Numbered from the stretch's first letter, positions 28,741-37,598 are shown. The stretch: DNA of 64,000 nucleotides from Candidatus [Bacteroides] periocalifornicus (GCA_001421095.1 LIIK01000001.1:62001-126000); one strand, 5' to 3'. Notes: a model not told the origin generated them from the sequence alone. Numbers and translations: made by a program.

Positions 28741-28860
28741 CCTGCGCCGTACCATCGCCGTACCATCGCCGTACCAGGGTCGCTTCATCCTCGGATTTCA
28801 GCCCAAAATCCGAACAAACAGCGGCGATGGTCTTAGGTTGGTACGGCGATGGTTAGGCGA
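28741..28860. repeat. Long hairpin repeat, copy 2
   Basis: Begins CCTGCGCCGTACC with repeated ATCGCCGTACC, then GTCGCTTCATCCTCGGATTT. The right arm is degraded and ends with GGTTGGTACGGCGATGG. It is related to 7255-7376 and 45041-45150. Confidence 0.8.
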
Positions 28861-28895
28861 TAGTGTAGGGATAGGCGGGGAAGGAACGGCGGGGG

Positions 28896-28926
28896 CGGGC
28901 GGGGGAATCTTCGTGTTGCGAAGATG
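28896..28926. repeat. CTTCGC/GCGAAG-type intergenic repeat
   Basis: GGGCGGGGGAATCTTCGTG then TTGCGAAGATGG. Confidence 0.65.
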
Positions 28927-29034
28927 GAACGCGACGCGGCGCACCACGTCGCGATTAAAGGAATCGCATCGTGCGTTTAATGGTGACGATGGGCGGCCAT
29001 TCGAGGATGGGAGGAAACACGCATGTGGGGGGAT

Positions 29035-29064
29035 CGGGCGGGGGAATCTTCGCGTTGCGAAGAT
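29035..29064. repeat. CTTCGC/GCGAAG-type intergenic repeat
   Basis: GGGCGGGGGAATCTTCGCG then TTGCGAAGATG, nearly identical to the copy 140 bp upstream. Confidence 0.65.
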
Positions 29065-29151
29065 GATACGCGCCCCTAAAGTTGGACGGTTTATGATTGC
29101 TTAATGCGTTTTCCTCCACCCTGGTTGCCCTTTTTCCACTACCTTCGCGGC

Positions 29152-29967
29152 ATGCAAGGTTCACCATCATTCCGCCTGCCCCTAGAGGTACGCCGCTTGC
29201 CAGAGGTAGACACCACCAACGGCTGGGCGCTCGCACGGCTTGCGACCCTCCCGCCTGCCTGCCTGGTGATAGCCGACCACCAACTGCATGGACGGGGACA
29301 GCGCGGAAACGGCTGGCTCGCGCTGGAGGGCGACCTTACCTGCACCCTGCTGGTGAAAGAGCCCCCAGTACGCCCCGCCGCGCAATTCCGACTGCTGCAG
29401 ATGGCCTCGGTGGCTGTGGTGGATGCGCTACGCCAACGCGGAATCCCCGCGAGCATCAAGTGGCCAAACGATATCCTTGTCGGGCGGCAGAAGATCTGCG
29501 GCATCCTGCTCGAGACGGGAATCCGCGGTGCCAAGCTCGCCTACGCAGCCATCGGCATAGGGCTCAACCTAGCCCCCCGCACTCCTAGGGATGCGGCCTT
29601 CCCCCGGCCAGCCACCACAGCGGCGCAGGAGCTAATGCGGGCGCGCTCCAGCACTATGGCGCAAACAGGGGATAACAGAACGCCCCGGCCAATCGCCACG
29701 CCGCCCTACGCCCTCGGGCTCGGGGTACGCATAGCCTGCCAGATAGTAGCATTAATAGCCAACCACCAATGGGACCTCCCCCCTAGCACCAACTATCTAT
29801 ACCATGCCCAGCTCTCTGGGGTAGATTCCCCGCTCCGCTATCGCGATGCGCAGGGTGAATTCTCTGCCCGGGTGGTGGCTGCCCTGCCAGATGGGCGACT
29901 GCTCTTGGCGAAAGCAGATGGCTCTACGCAGGCCTACGCCTTCCAAGAGATCCGAACGCTGGAGTGA
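29152..29967 (+). CDS. birA: Biotin--[acetyl-CoA-carboxylase] ligase
   Basis: 271 residues from ATG 29152; an ATG at 29104 is possible. Catalytic-domain motifs are VDTTNGWAL, the biotin-AMP loop HGRGQRGNGW (about 48-57), SIKWPNDILV (catalytic Lys) and KICGILLE, followed by the C-terminal SH3-like segment (LRYRDAQGEFSARVVAALPDGRLLL). There is no N-terminal helix-turn-helix, so it is the non-repressor type. It biotinylates carrier proteins such as biotin carboxyl carrier protein. The TACCTTCG at 29140-29147 is only 4 nt before the start, so it is either not a promoter or gives an almost leaderless mRNA. Confidence 0.92.
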   Translation: MQGSPSFRLPLEVRRLPEVDTTNGWALARLATLPPACLVIADHQLHGRGQRGNGWLALEGDLTCTLLVKEPPVRPAAQFRLLQMASVAVVDALRQRGIPASIKWPNDILVGRQKICGILLETGIRGAKLAYAAIGIGLNLAPRTPRDAAFPRPATTAAQELMRARSSTMAQTGDNRTPRPIATPPYALGLGVRIACQIVALIANHQWDLPPSTNYLYHAQLSGVDSPLRYRDAQGEFSARVVAALPDGRLLLAKADGSTQAYAFQEIRTLE

Positions 29968-30599
29968 GGGCTACACCGCTGCGGGGGCTGCAGCTCCTCT
30001 AATTGATACGCCTCCCTACTTGCATGTAGGGAATAGAGAATTCTCGGCGTTTGGCAATCTTCATACGATTGTCGCAAAATGGGGCGAATGGGGGATAATG
30101 GACATACAACTTTCGACCTGCCCAGACGGATGGGAGGGCACTCGCTCTGCTCGGCACCTCCCCTACCCAGAGCTAAAGGGAAAAGGTGCAACCTCTATAG
30201 AGATTTTACGGGGAATTATTCAACAAAACCTTCATAGAATTACGACTGGCTTGAAAAGTGCAAGGGGAACGCTGCAAAAGTCCCGCATGCGTGTCATTTG
30301 TAGCGATGCCCCTTCCCCAGATTTATCAATGAACAAATTTTTAATCCATCTTTTACAATTATTCGGAGAATGTAGCGACGCAGCGTGCCGCGTCGTTTAG
30401 ATGGGTTTTGCAGAGGTTCCGTAAGTGGGGAAACTCTCCCCTTTTCTTCCAGTGATAAACGCTTAATCACAACCACTTACATCTACTAAAGGCGGGGTGC
30501 GATGCGGCGTGCTATGCCATTTAATCGCGCTCTTCAGCGACAAAAAAACGAGGACTCCCCCGTGGGGGAATCCTCGTAACTATGCTATCCTTGGAGGGG
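29968..30599. other. Convergent intergenic region with degraded repeats
   Basis: About 630 bp between birA and a minus-strand gene. It contains a diverged composite-element block (30108-30175, CGACCTGCCCAGACGG and CACCTCCCCTACCC), a GTAGCGACGCAGCG / TGCCGCGTCG palindrome (30372-30400) and a terminator. No gene is seen. Confidence 0.65.
30542..30577 (-). terminator. Intrinsic terminator of the outer-membrane protein gene
   Basis: On the minus strand ACGAGGATTCCCCC pairs with GGGGGAGTCCTCGT, followed by seven T. Confidence 0.85.
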
Positions 30600-31451
30600 C
30601 TACAGCATCCCAATCCCGAGGACGAAGTAGAAATTCTGCCGCCAGGGATTGCAGATCAGCTCGCCGCTGAGGTTAAGACCGAAACGATCTGTAATCTGAA
30701 CCGGCTGGTCTACCTGGAGCTTGACGTTCGTTATGTACGGCTTGGCGGCAAAGAAACCCGCGTAGGGCGTGCCACCGATGGTGTACGTAAGGGTCTGCCC
30801 TGTGCTGATGGTGTGCGAGTAGGAGAGCCCAATGTACATAGAATACTGCGACTGTGGCTTCCCGTTCGCATCGTAGAGGACAGAATCGCGCAGCTTGGCC
30901 CCTTTCTTCCAATTATCTTCCGTCTCGCGCAGCACCTCTTTCTTGTAGTCGCCCCAGGTGAACATGGCCACCTGCAGCTGGAGCGGCACTTTCTCTACCA
31001 GCTTGCCGAGGTTGAAATGGAACTGCGCCAGCTGCTGATGAAGCGCGCCCAAATCCTCATGCCTCCAGCGGAAGAGGTTCTCATACTTGTCCTGGCTGAG
31101 GTAGAAGAAATCGGTATACATCAGCGTAACCGGGCCTATGGAGTAGCCAAGGGTGAAGTCGATTTCGGTGGAAAAATCCTTCGAGATGGGAATGAGTCCC
31201 CAGGCGTTGACAAAGAGCCCGTAGGCCGAAATGGTGAGGTCGGGCTGCAGGTTCCACGCGGTGGTAGAGAGGCATCCGTTCCACACATGGCGGCTCTTGA
31301 GCTTGCCGGAGAACTCTACGTTCAGCGGGCAGGTTCGGGCGCTAGATGGCGACGCGGCGCGCTCTGGTGCAGACGCCTCTTGGGCGATGGCCAAACTGGC
31401 AAACCCCATGCTCAGCATGAGTAGCAGGATAGTGATTCGCATAGATTTCAT
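30600..31451 (-). CDS. Hypothetical outer-membrane beta-barrel protein
   Basis: 283 residues. The signal peptide is MKSMRITILLLMLSMGFASLAIAQ. The mature part is rich in alternating aromatic/hydrophobic strands (TISAYGLFVNAWGLI, EIDFTLGYSIGPVTLMYTDFFY, YSMYIGLSYSHTI, LTYTIGGTPYAGFF) and ends NFYFVLGIGML, a typical barrel C-terminus with an aromatic strand. It is single-gene and preceded by tRNA-Gln on the same strand. The function is unknown; the family of small Bacteroidales barrels includes porin-like and adhesin-like proteins. Confidence 0.8.
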   Translation of the reverse strand: MKSMRITILLLMLSMGFASLAIAQEASAPERAASPSSARTCPLNVEFSGKLKSRHVWNGCLSTTAWNLQPDLTISAYGLFVNAWGLIPISKDFSTEIDFTLGYSIGPVTLMYTDFFYLSQDKYENLFRWRHEDLGALHQQLAQFHFNLGKLVEKVPLQLQVAMFTWGDYKKEVLRETEDNWKKGAKLRDSVLYDANGKPQSQYSMYIGLSYSHTISTGQTLTYTIGGTPYAGFFAAKPYITNVKLQVDQPVQITDRFGLNLSGELICNPWRQNFYFVLGIGML

Positions 31452-31505
31452 AGCATCGATGATTATTGTTTACTCCGACAAAGTTAGAAAAATAATGTCA
31501 GATAC

Positions 31506-31540
31506 CAAAAAAAGAGGATTGCCTTTGCACGGCAACCCTC
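31506..31540 (-). terminator. Intrinsic terminator of tRNA-Gln
   Basis: Minus strand GAGGGTTGCC / GGCAATCCTC stem with seven T, about 30 nt after the tRNA. Confidence 0.85.
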
Positions 31541-31570
31541 TCCAGAGATGAGAAAAACAAGGGAAACTTG

Positions 31571-31641
31571 TTGACCCACCAGGATTCGAACCTAGACTAA
31601 CAGAACCAAAATCTGCTGTGCTGCCATTACACAATGGGTCA
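31571..31641 (-). tRNA. tRNA-Gln (anticodon TTG)
   Basis: 71 nt on the minus strand. The acceptor arms TGACCCA / TGGGTCA pair. The anticodon loop contains TTTTGGT, giving TTG, and the T-arm GGTTCGAATCC is conserved. CCA is not encoded. Its promoter is TTTG-N20-TACCTTTG, close to the Bacteroidota consensus. Confidence 0.93.
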
Positions 31642-31653
31642 GGTTTCCAGTCG

Positions 31654-31685
31654 CAAAGGTAGTAACTTTAGCGCTACCCTCCAAA
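31654..31685 (-). promoter_or_regulatory. Bacteroidota promoter of tRNA-Gln
   Basis: -7 box TACCTTTG (31654-31661) and TTTG (31682-31685) with 20-nt spacing on the minus strand. Confidence 0.75.
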
Positions 31686-31686
31686 T

Positions 31687-32085
31687 TTATGCCGTTTTCT
31701 CAATCAGGTTGAAATCTATCCCTGCTATGGCTTCCATATCTTCGCCCCAAGCTCGTCCCTCCTCATCGCCTTCTACATAGTACCAGTTGACCGAGAGGCC
31801 ATTGTGCGACTTTAGCTCTTGCTGGCACTTGAGGATGATCCCCATGATGTACTTGACCGAGATGGAGTTGATGTAGTCCATGTTGATGTCTAGCTGCACG
31901 GGCTTTCCGCCTGCGGGGCGTTGCTTCTCGCTGTCGAGGAATTCCTCTAGCCACGCAAGCACTGGCTCATAGAACTCTATGGTATTCTCTGGACGAGAGA
32001 TGCCAGAGAGCGATAGAACCCGGGCCTCGGGGTCGAAATCAACGTTTGGGGAATACTGCGTGCCAGAGATCTGTAGATGCCTCAT
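31687..32085 (-). CDS. siaC: SiaC-family regulatory phosphoprotein (DUF1987)
   Basis: 132 residues. It aligns with the DUF1987/SiaC family: ISGTQYSPNVDFDPEARVLSLSG, then SRPENTIEFYEPVLAWLEEFL, and LDINMDYINSISVKYIMGIILK with a Ser-rich site. In SiaC the phosphorylatable residue lies in the equivalent FNTSS segment. In Pseudomonas SiaC is phosphorylated by SiaB and binds a diguanylate cyclase. Directly upstream on the same strand is a SiaB-like kinase gene, so the pair is functional in principle. No SiaA-type phosphatase or GGDEF protein is in the window. Confidence 0.85.
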   Translation of the reverse strand: MRHLQISGTQYSPNVDFDPEARVLSLSGISRPENTIEFYEPVLAWLEEFLDSEKQRPAGGKPVQLDINMDYINSISVKYIMGIILKCQQELKSHNGLSVNWYYVEGDEEGRAWGEDMEAIAGIDFNLIEKTA

Positions 32086-32224
32086 AGCTACACGGAGTTT
32101 ATTATACAGTGGATTAAAATTGCGGGGCTCGTGGCTGTGGTAGAATCGGCCTTCGCGGTTCTGGGTATGACCCTACAGGCTCTGCGCTAAAATGGCGCCC
32201 CCAACCTGCCCGCGGCGTACTCTC

Positions 32225-32824
32225 TCAGGTTCCTAGTTCACTGCCCCATGCCGATGCTGTAGCGCTGCGCTCACCCACATGGGCTCTGAAGGTGAACAGG
32301 CAGTAGCCCAACTCGTCGCGGGTAAACGTCCATTCAAACCCTCGGCAAGAACGCACGCAGGAGAGCAACCCTAGCCCAGCACCACCCTTCATTGAGACTC
32401 CCCCCCCTACTAGTCTTGCGCGAATGGTATGATTGCACTCCTGCATATCCATCTGCTGAAGGCGGGTAAGGTAACCCTCCAGAAAGGCTCGCTGCACTGG
32501 TAGCACGCGGTTCGTGACCTCCAGCATAATACCTCCATGCTCTTCCACGCCCACCTGTAGGCCAACCCAAGGTGTAGCCTCGCCACCGTGGGTATGCCCA
32601 TAGCGGTAGGCATTCTCCAAAAGCTCTATGAGGATATGGCGAACCCTATTCCGGAGCACCACCCCAATGCTCTGTGCTGCTAGCAGTGCCGCCACCTCGC
32701 CTACTATGGAGTCTATCCCTCCAAAGGTAAGCTCCCCGTCCCAGGAGAAGAGCGTACCTGCCCGCGCGCAAAGCCCTACTGCGCTAGAACTATGGCTGTA
32801 GCAATCCTTCCGTTGCGCTACCAT
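32225..32824 (-). CDS. siaB: SiaB-family protein kinase (DUF6272)
   Basis: 199 residues with a histidine-kinase-type ATP-binding fold of the SiaB group. RHILIELLENAYRYGHTHG is the N-box helix and GGAGLGLLSCVRSCRG is the G-box-like loop. There is no dimerisation/His phosphoacceptor, as expected for a serine/threonine-specific SiaB-type kinase. Its presumed target is the SiaC homologue 140 bp downstream. It has a TACCTTTG box 150 bp upstream. Confidence 0.78.
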   Translation of the reverse strand: MVAQRKDCYSHSSSAVGLCARAGTLFSWDGELTFGGIDSIVGEVAALLAAQSIGVVLRNRVRHILIELLENAYRYGHTHGGEATPWVGLQVGVEEHGGIMLEVTNRVLPVQRAFLEGYLTRLQQMDMQECNHTIRARLVGGGVSMKGGAGLGLLSCVRSCRGFEWTFTRDELGYCLFTFRAHVGERSATASAWGSELGT

Positions 32825-33154
32825 GCTTCTATTACTTTCACTGCTAGAATAGGCTAGGCCGTATACTACATTCGTTCTGCTGCAGCTTTAACCAGTAAAC
32901 CGCTCTAGAAAAACGGATGCTAACTCCCGCTCTCCTTGCGATTTGTACCCACCCCAACACTACGTAATTTGCGCACAAAGGTAATGCAAATCCCCACGAA
33001 AACCTACTAGTAAAGGGGATTCGGATTCGATTTTTCCCTTTGCTCGCACGCTACAAGCCCGCCGTTCCTGCGCCATGCGGCACTCACTGTTCACCCTCCC
33101 CTCAAAAAAAATCGGGTCGCCTCCCCCTCCAGCTACCGCCGTACTGGGGCTACG
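32825..33154. other. Intergenic region between siaB and glnS
   Basis: 330 bp with the putative siaB -7 box; no gene, terminator or repeat is convincingly seen. Confidence 0.5.
32976..32983 (-). promoter_or_regulatory. -7 box upstream of siaB
   Basis: TACCTTTG on the minus strand, about 150 bp upstream of siaB; the spacing makes the assignment tentative. Confidence 0.4.
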
Positions 33155-34834
33155 CTATTCGCCCGCCACCTTAGCCCACGTATCCTTAAGGGGGACCGTG
33201 CGGTTCAGCACCATGCTATGGGGTTGGCTATCGTAATCAAAGCAGAAGTACCCCAGCCGCTCAAATTGGATCTTAGCATCTTGCGGGAGCTCCGCAACGC
33301 TGGGCTCTAGGTAGCCTCGCACCACCGTGAGCGAATTGGGATTCAGGTTATCCTTCCAGCTCCCTCCTTCGGGGTAATCGCTGGGATCTATTGTCTTGAA
33401 AAGCCTATCGAACAGGCGCACCTCAGCCTCCACGGCATGCTGGGCAGACACCCAATGGATGGTGCTCTTCACCTTACGACCGTCGGGCGAATTGCCACCT
33501 CGCGATGCGGGGTCGTGGCTACAGTGGAGCAATACCACCTCTCCGTTGGCATCCTTCTCTACGCGCTCGCACCGGATGAAATAGCCGTAACGAAGCCGTA
33601 CCTCTGTGCCGGGCGATAGGCGGTAGAATTTCTTGGCGGGCACCTCCATAAAATCATCCCGCTCTATGTAGAGCTCTCGGCTGAAGGGGATCTTCCGGGT
33701 ACCAGCCCCCTCATCCTCAGGGTTATTCACCGCCTCTAGCCATTCTACCTGCCCCTGCGGATAGGTGTCTATAACCACCTTCAGCGGATTCAACACTCCC
33801 ATACGGCGAAGGGCGCGCTTATTGAGGTCTTCGCGCACGTAGAACTCCAGCAACGAGAGGTCTATAACGTTATCGCGCTTGGCCACGCCCACGGCCTCGG
33901 CAAAGGCCTTTACCGCCTCGGGGGTATACCCACGCCGGCGAAGGGCGCAGATGGTGGGCATGCGGGGATCGTCCCAACCTGCCACCACCCCGGTCTGCAC
34001 CAGCTCTAGCAATCGCCTCTTGCTCATGACGGTGTAGGTGAGATTAAGGCGGGCAAACTCATACTGATGCGAGGGGAAGATGCCGAGCTTCTCTATGAAC
34101 CAATCGTACAGCGGGCGGTGGACATCGAACTCTAGGGTGCAGATGGAGTGGGTGATATTCTCTATAGAGTCGCACTGCCCGTGGGCAAAGTCATACATCG
34201 GATATATGCACCACGAGTCGCCAGTACGATGGTGGTGGGCGTAGAGTATCCGGTAGAGAATGGGATCGCGCATGAGCATGTTGGGGTGCGCCATGTCTAT
34301 TTTCGCACGGACGACCTTAGCCCCCTCTGGGAACTCCCCAGCCCGCATCCGATGGAGAAGATCGAGGTTCTCGACAGGCGTCCTATCGCGCCAAGGGCTA
34401 TTGACACCCGGCTGGGTAACCGTGCCGCGCCCCACACGTATCTCCTCCTGTGTCTGGTCATCTACGTAGGCTAGGCCAGCCTCCATAAGCTGTTCGCACC
34501 ACTTGTAGAGCTGCCCAAAGTAGTCTGAGGCATAGCGTTCCCGAGCCCACTGAAAGCCTAGCCAACGGATATCCTCCTTTATAGAATCTACGTACTCCAC
34601 ATCCTCCTTGGTGGGGTTGGTATCATCAAAACGGAGGTTGGTCTCTCCCCCGAACTGCTTGGCCAGCCCGAAATTGATGCAGATCGACTTGGCATGCCCA
34701 ATATGCAGATAGCCATTGGGTTCAGGCGGGAAGCGCGTAAGCACTCGCCCTCCATGTGTGCCATTGGCCACGTCGGCCGCAATGATCTCTTCGAGGAAGT
34801 TGGGCGTTCTACCCTGGGTTTCTTTCGTCTCCAT
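33155..34834 (-). CDS. glnS: Glutaminyl-tRNA synthetase
   Basis: 559 residues from ATG 34834 (a TTG two codons upstream is the longer alternative). The HIGH motif is [18 protein letters not shown] and the KMSKS-like motif is [41 protein letters not shown] is characteristic of GlnRS/GluRS. The C-terminal anticodon-binding domains end [16 protein letters not shown]. Direct charging of tRNA-Gln is therefore possible here, alongside gltX. A TACATTTG -7 box lies 53 bp upstream. Confidence 0.96.
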   Translation of the reverse strand: METKETQGRTPNFLEEIIAADVANGTHGGRVLTRFPPEPNGYLHIGHAKSICINFGLAKQFGGETNLRFDDTNPTKEDVEYVDSIKEDIRWLGFQWARERYASDYFGQLYKWCEQLMEAGLAYVDDQTQEEIRVGRGTVTQPGVNSPWRDRTPVENLDLLHRMRAGEFPEGAKVVRAKIDMAHPNMLMRDPILYRILYAHHHRTGDSWCIYPMYDFAHGQCDSIENITHSICTLEFDVHRPLYDWFIEKLGIFPSHQYEFARLNLTYTVMSKRRLLELVQTGVVAGWDDPRMPTICALRRRGYTPEAVKAFAEAVGVAKRDNVIDLSLLEFYVREDLNKRALRRMGVLNPLKVVIDTYPQGQVEWLEAVNNPEDEGAGTRKIPFSRELYIERDDFMEVPAKKFYRLSPGTEVRLRYGYFIRCERVEKDANGEVVLLHCSHDPASRGGNSPDGRKVKSTIHWVSAQHAVEAEVRLFDRLFKTIDPSDYPEGGSWKDNLNPNSLTVVRGYLEPSVAELPQDAKIQFERLGYFCFDYDSQPHSMVLNRTVPLKDTWAKVAGE

Positions 34835-34886
34835 AGCCAAAAACTTGTGGTGCGTATTACCAGGTTAAAAATGTAGTACCACGCAG

Positions 34887-34894
34887 CAAATGTA
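34887..34894 (-). promoter_or_regulatory. -7 box of glnS
   Basis: TACATTTG, a match to TAnnTTTG. A weak TTG lies 22 nt upstream. Confidence 0.55.
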
Positions 34895-34929
34895 GCAAAA
34901 TATGGTGAAAATAGCGCAATGATTTCCAT

Positions 34930-34960
34930 AAAAAAAGCGCTGGAGAGTCCCCCAACGCTT
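34930..34960 (-). terminator. Terminator of the TPM-domain gene
   Basis: Minus-strand AGCGTTGGGGG pairs imperfectly with the CTCCAGCGCT arm, followed by a run of seven T. Confidence 0.65.
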
Positions 34961-34980
34961 GCATTGTCTGCCGAATTCAT

Positions 34981-36099
34981 TCAGAATCTCGCACCACCAC
35001 CACCTCCTCCGAACGAGCCGCCACCCCCAGAATTGCTACGCCCTGAGGAACTTCTTCCACCACTGCCTCCACCTCCTCGCCCTACAGCCATTAGGATGAA
35101 AATGAGGATCTTGAAGAGGACGCGAACATAGTTGCTACGAAAATAGCGAACGAAATTCTGCTCGCCCGTCGGCCGGTTCCGCTGCAGGAAGTAGTAAACG
35201 ATAAAACCCAGCGTGTAGGGCGCAAGGAGGTAGAGGAAGATAATCCGCCCCCAGCTAGGCAAATCGTCATCGCTCGACTGCGGGGGAGTGCCGCCCCCTC
35301 CCCATTGGAATTTGCCCGCAGCCTGGGCTATCACGGCACTCACGCCCGTCTGTAGGGCAACGTCATACCTCCCGGCTACTGCCAGCGGCCCCATAATCTC
35401 TCGGGCTATCCGTGCAGCCTCTGCATCGGTAATCTTCTCCTCCATCCCGTACCCCACGGCTATGTAACCCTCGCCGTAGTCACCCGCAGGTCTCTTCGCG
35501 AGATTCTCCTCGGCGAGCATGGCGCCTGAGAACTCCCCAAGCCGCGACAGTAGCAGGGAGTGCCCCGCAAACTGCGATTCTACACCAGCCCCAAGGGTCG
35601 TTTCAAGTGCCGTTTCTATTCCATCGGGTATCGCCTTTAGGCTATCTGCTGGCAGCCATGGCGGCATACTCCCCGGGCGTAGCAGCAGAATTACCCCGTT
35701 ATCTACCCCCTTTCGTCCAGCCCTCCACTGATTGCCAAGGCGCGTGGCAAAGCTGTTGGCATCCCACCCCTGGAAATCGGGCACGGTAACCACGTAGATC
35801 TGCGAGCTGGTAGAATCGACGTAGTCCTCTAGCATCGCCTCCAGCTGCGCGAATTGCCCAGGAGTTAGCAGGTGGGCCGAATCATTGACGTAGTACCGCG
35901 GCAATGGGAGCAACGCCTTTTCATCCCCCGCGGTAGTCTCCCTATACGGTGGCGAGGTAACAGCTTCGGAACGAGGATGCCCTGTGGGTTCGTCATCTTT
36001 ACAACCTGTGCAGAAGCACCCTGCAAGAAATGCTGAAAAGGCAATGATGCACAGCACGATAAGACAACCAATAGCACCTTTACGCTGCTTGCTCTCCAT
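34981..36099 (-). CDS. TPM-domain lipoprotein with glycine-rich tail
   Basis: 372 residues. The signal ends in a lipobox (FLAGC). The TPM domain (about 67-190) begins YVNDSAHLLTPGQFAQLEAML and includes IYVVTVPDFQGWDANSFATRLGNQW and DNGVILLLRPG. One helix follows at about 298-318 (IIFLYLLAPYTLGFIVYYFLQ). The C-terminus is Gly/Ser-rich (GRGGGGSGG through GGGGGG then ARF), as in other family members. TPM proteins act in the envelope, some being linked to photosystem repair or phosphatase activity elsewhere; the role here is unknown. Confidence 0.85.
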   Translation of the reverse strand: MESKQRKGAIGCLIVLCIIAFSAFLAGCFCTGCKDDEPTGHPRSEAVTSPPYRETTAGDEKALLPLPRYYVNDSAHLLTPGQFAQLEAMLEDYVDSTSSQIYVVTVPDFQGWDANSFATRLGNQWRAGRKGVDNGVILLLRPGSMPPWLPADSLKAIPDGIETALETTLGAGVESQFAGHSLLLSRLGEFSGAMLAEENLAKRPAGDYGEGYIAVGYGMEEKITDAEAARIAREIMGPLAVAGRYDVALQTGVSAVIAQAAGKFQWGGGGTPPQSSDDDLPSWGRIIFLYLLAPYTLGFIVYYFLQRNRPTGEQNFVRYFRSNYVRVLFKILIFILMAVGRGGGGSGGRSSSGRSNSGGGGSFGGGGGGARF

Positions 36100-36249
36100 T
36101 ACGGATAATAGTTTAAGTGCCGCATAGCCACTCGCTGTCAGAACCTTGCGCCTCCGCCACCTACACCAAATCGACCTTTGCCCGTACCCTTGGCGCGCCC
36201 TAATGTACGCAAAGAGATTTCACCTCCACTCTCTTCGCAATCCCTGCGG

Positions 36250-36257
36250 CAAAGGTA
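36250..36257 (-). promoter_or_regulatory. Possible -7 box of the TPM-domain gene
   Basis: TACCTTTG, about 150 bp upstream of the start codon, implying a long 5' leader if used. Confidence 0.35.
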
Positions 36258-36297
36258 GCCACTTGCAGGGGAATTTTCGCAACTTGAGAAGATTTCC

Positions 36298-36984
36298 CTA
36301 CACCTTCAGACCTCGGAGGTAATCCTTCAACTCTGGTGCTATCCTACGGCTCTCTATGGCCTTCTGAATCGCCCTGTTGTGCGTCCAGGGCTCTAGCCGA
36401 CGCTCCTCTATGTAGGGTAGGGACGCCTCCTGCTGCTTGGCTAAAGCCGTGGCAAAGTACCAGGCCACCATCATCCGCACGTAGTAATCGCCGTGCTTCA
36501 CCCCTGCCGCCCAATCTAGGTACTCAGGGCGAAATCCCGCACCCAGGAAATGCTGCATCAGCATTCCCACGCCGAAACGAACCGTGTACGTGTGCTCGCT
36601 CTTTATCCACACGGGAATCTGCTGGAGGAGCAGAGCTGGGTACTTCGCAAAGACTTTCGGGGAGAAGATGTCGCATGTAGCCCAATCTGAAATGAAGGGC
36701 AAAAATCGCTCGGTCGCTGCAAGCACCTCCTCCATGTCCTGCATCTCGCACACCAGCAGGGCGTGCAGCCCATTCTCCTCGAGGTAGACATGCGGGCACT
36801 GCTGTAAAAATGCCCTGCACTCCTCTGGATGCTCCCTGTAAAGGGAATTCGCCAACGCCCGCAGCAGGGGAACGCGGACTCCTAGGATTGCCTCCCGATC
36901 TACTGTAGGGATAAGTTTGCTCTGAAAATCTGCATAGCCAGAATCTGCCAACTCCGCAAGCGCAGGGTAGAATATCGATTCCAT
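36298..36984 (-). CDS. DNA alkylation repair protein (AlkD-like HEAT repeats)
   Basis: 228 residues from ATG 36984 (MESIFYPALAELADSGYADF). A longer frame starts at 37035, but that segment runs through the rpsT terminator hairpin. The fold is a HEAT-like alpha solenoid with VRVPLLRALANSLYR, FISDWATCDIFSPKVF, RFGVGMLMQHFLG and HGDYYVRMMVAWYFATAL, matching the AlkD family of base-excision glycosylases for alkylated purines. The DNA-glycosylase activity is inferred from family. It is 110 bp downstream of rpsT on the same strand. Confidence 0.85.
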   Translation of the reverse strand: MESIFYPALAELADSGYADFQSKLIPTVDREAILGVRVPLLRALANSLYREHPEECRAFLQQCPHVYLEENGLHALLVCEMQDMEEVLAATERFLPFISDWATCDIFSPKVFAKYPALLLQQIPVWIKSEHTYTVRFGVGMLMQHFLGAGFRPEYLDWAAGVKHGDYYVRMMVAWYFATALAKQQEASLPYIEERRLEPWTHNRAIQKAIESRRIAPELKDYLRGLKV

Positions 36985-36993
36985 CACTTTAGA

Positions 36994-37025
36994 CAAAAAA
37001 AGGAGGACACCGCTCGGCATCCTCC
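36994..37025 (-). terminator. Intrinsic terminator of rpsT
   Basis: Minus strand GGAGGATGCC / GGTGTCCTCC stem followed by TTTTTTT. It lies in the gap between rpsT and the AlkD-like gene. Confidence 0.85.
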
Positions 37026-37094
37026 AGAATTCCAAATTAAACCCTTCTCTCCCACAAGCCTTCGGGCTAACCAGGGAAAGACCCTCAACAGTGG

Positions 37095-37373
37095 CTAGCT
37101 AGCAGGGGCTGTTGCCTCTTTCCTCAATGCGTTCACATGCTTGGCCAGCTTGCTCTTGAGGTTGGAGGCTTTATTCGCATGGATAATATTCTTGTGCGCA
37201 AGCTTATCGAGATGCTTCATCACAGTGGGGAGCAGCTCTGCAGCCTTGTCTGCATCCTTCTCTGCGCGGAGATCCCGCACTAGGGTACGTGCGGTCTTGG
37301 CGTAGTAACGATTGTGCAGCCTCCGCTTCTCGTTCTGCCTAACGCGCTTTTTCGCCGACTTAATATTTGCCAT
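37095..37373 (-). CDS. rpsT: 30S ribosomal protein S20
   Basis: 92 residues, starting MANIKSAKKRVRQNEKRRLHN, the canonical bS20 N-terminus. The rest is basic and helical (RTLVRDLRAEKDADKAAELL; HKNIIHANKASNLKSKLAKH). It binds 16S rRNA. tRNA-Glu lies 37 bp upstream on the same strand and is probably on the same transcript. Confidence 0.97.
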   Translation of the reverse strand: MANIKSAKKRVRQNEKRRLHNRYYAKTARTLVRDLRAEKDADKAAELLPTVMKHLDKLAHKNIIHANKASNLKSKLAKHVNALRKEATAPAS

Positions 37374-37410
37374 CGCCTCTACGGAAAATCTACTTTCAAA
37401 ATCCTAACTG

Positions 37411-37482
37411 TAGCCCGTAGCGGAATCGAACCGCTGTTACAAGGATGAAAACCTTGCGTCCTAACCCCTAGACGAACGGGCC
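37411..37482 (-). tRNA. tRNA-Glu (anticodon TTC)
   Basis: 72 nt on the minus strand. The acceptor arms GGCCCGT / ACGGGCT pair. The anticodon loop GTTTTCATC gives TTC, and the T-arm GGTTCGATTCC is conserved. CCA is not encoded. A promoter with a TACCTTTG box is 33 bp upstream. Confidence 0.94.
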
Positions 37483-37514
37483 CTTGTCCCCACAACCCTA
37501 CCGATTTGCGAGTG

Positions 37515-37544
37515 CAAAGGTAGGGCTTTTTTCTGATCCCGCAA
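37515..37544 (-). promoter_or_regulatory. Promoter of tRNA-Glu-rpsT
   Basis: -7 box TACCTTTG (37515-37522) and TTG (37542-37544) at 19-nt spacing. Confidence 0.7.
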
Positions 37545-37598
37545 TACCTGCAGCAAAATATTTTAGGATCAAGGAGGCCCGTCAATGCGCTATACGCT

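Larger units (their letters stand above)
28143..29151. other. 1-kb gene-free repeat region between korA and birA
   Basis: Divergent region holding a 22-bp tandem array (28467-28598), long hairpin copy 2 (28741-28860) and two CTTCGC/GCGAAG repeats. The reading frames across it are created by the repeats (for example PFRVAVTTFP-type periodic peptides on the minus strand) and do not look like genes. Confidence 0.8.

Noticed and set aside
30582..31424. 280-codon plus-strand frame opposite the 30600-31451 gene
   Set aside because: The minus-strand gene has a signal peptide, barrel strands and a terminator; the plus frame has none of these.
36985..37035. Upstream extension of the AlkD-like gene
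   Set aside because: It passes through the rpsT terminator hairpin, so the internal ATG 36984 is preferred.
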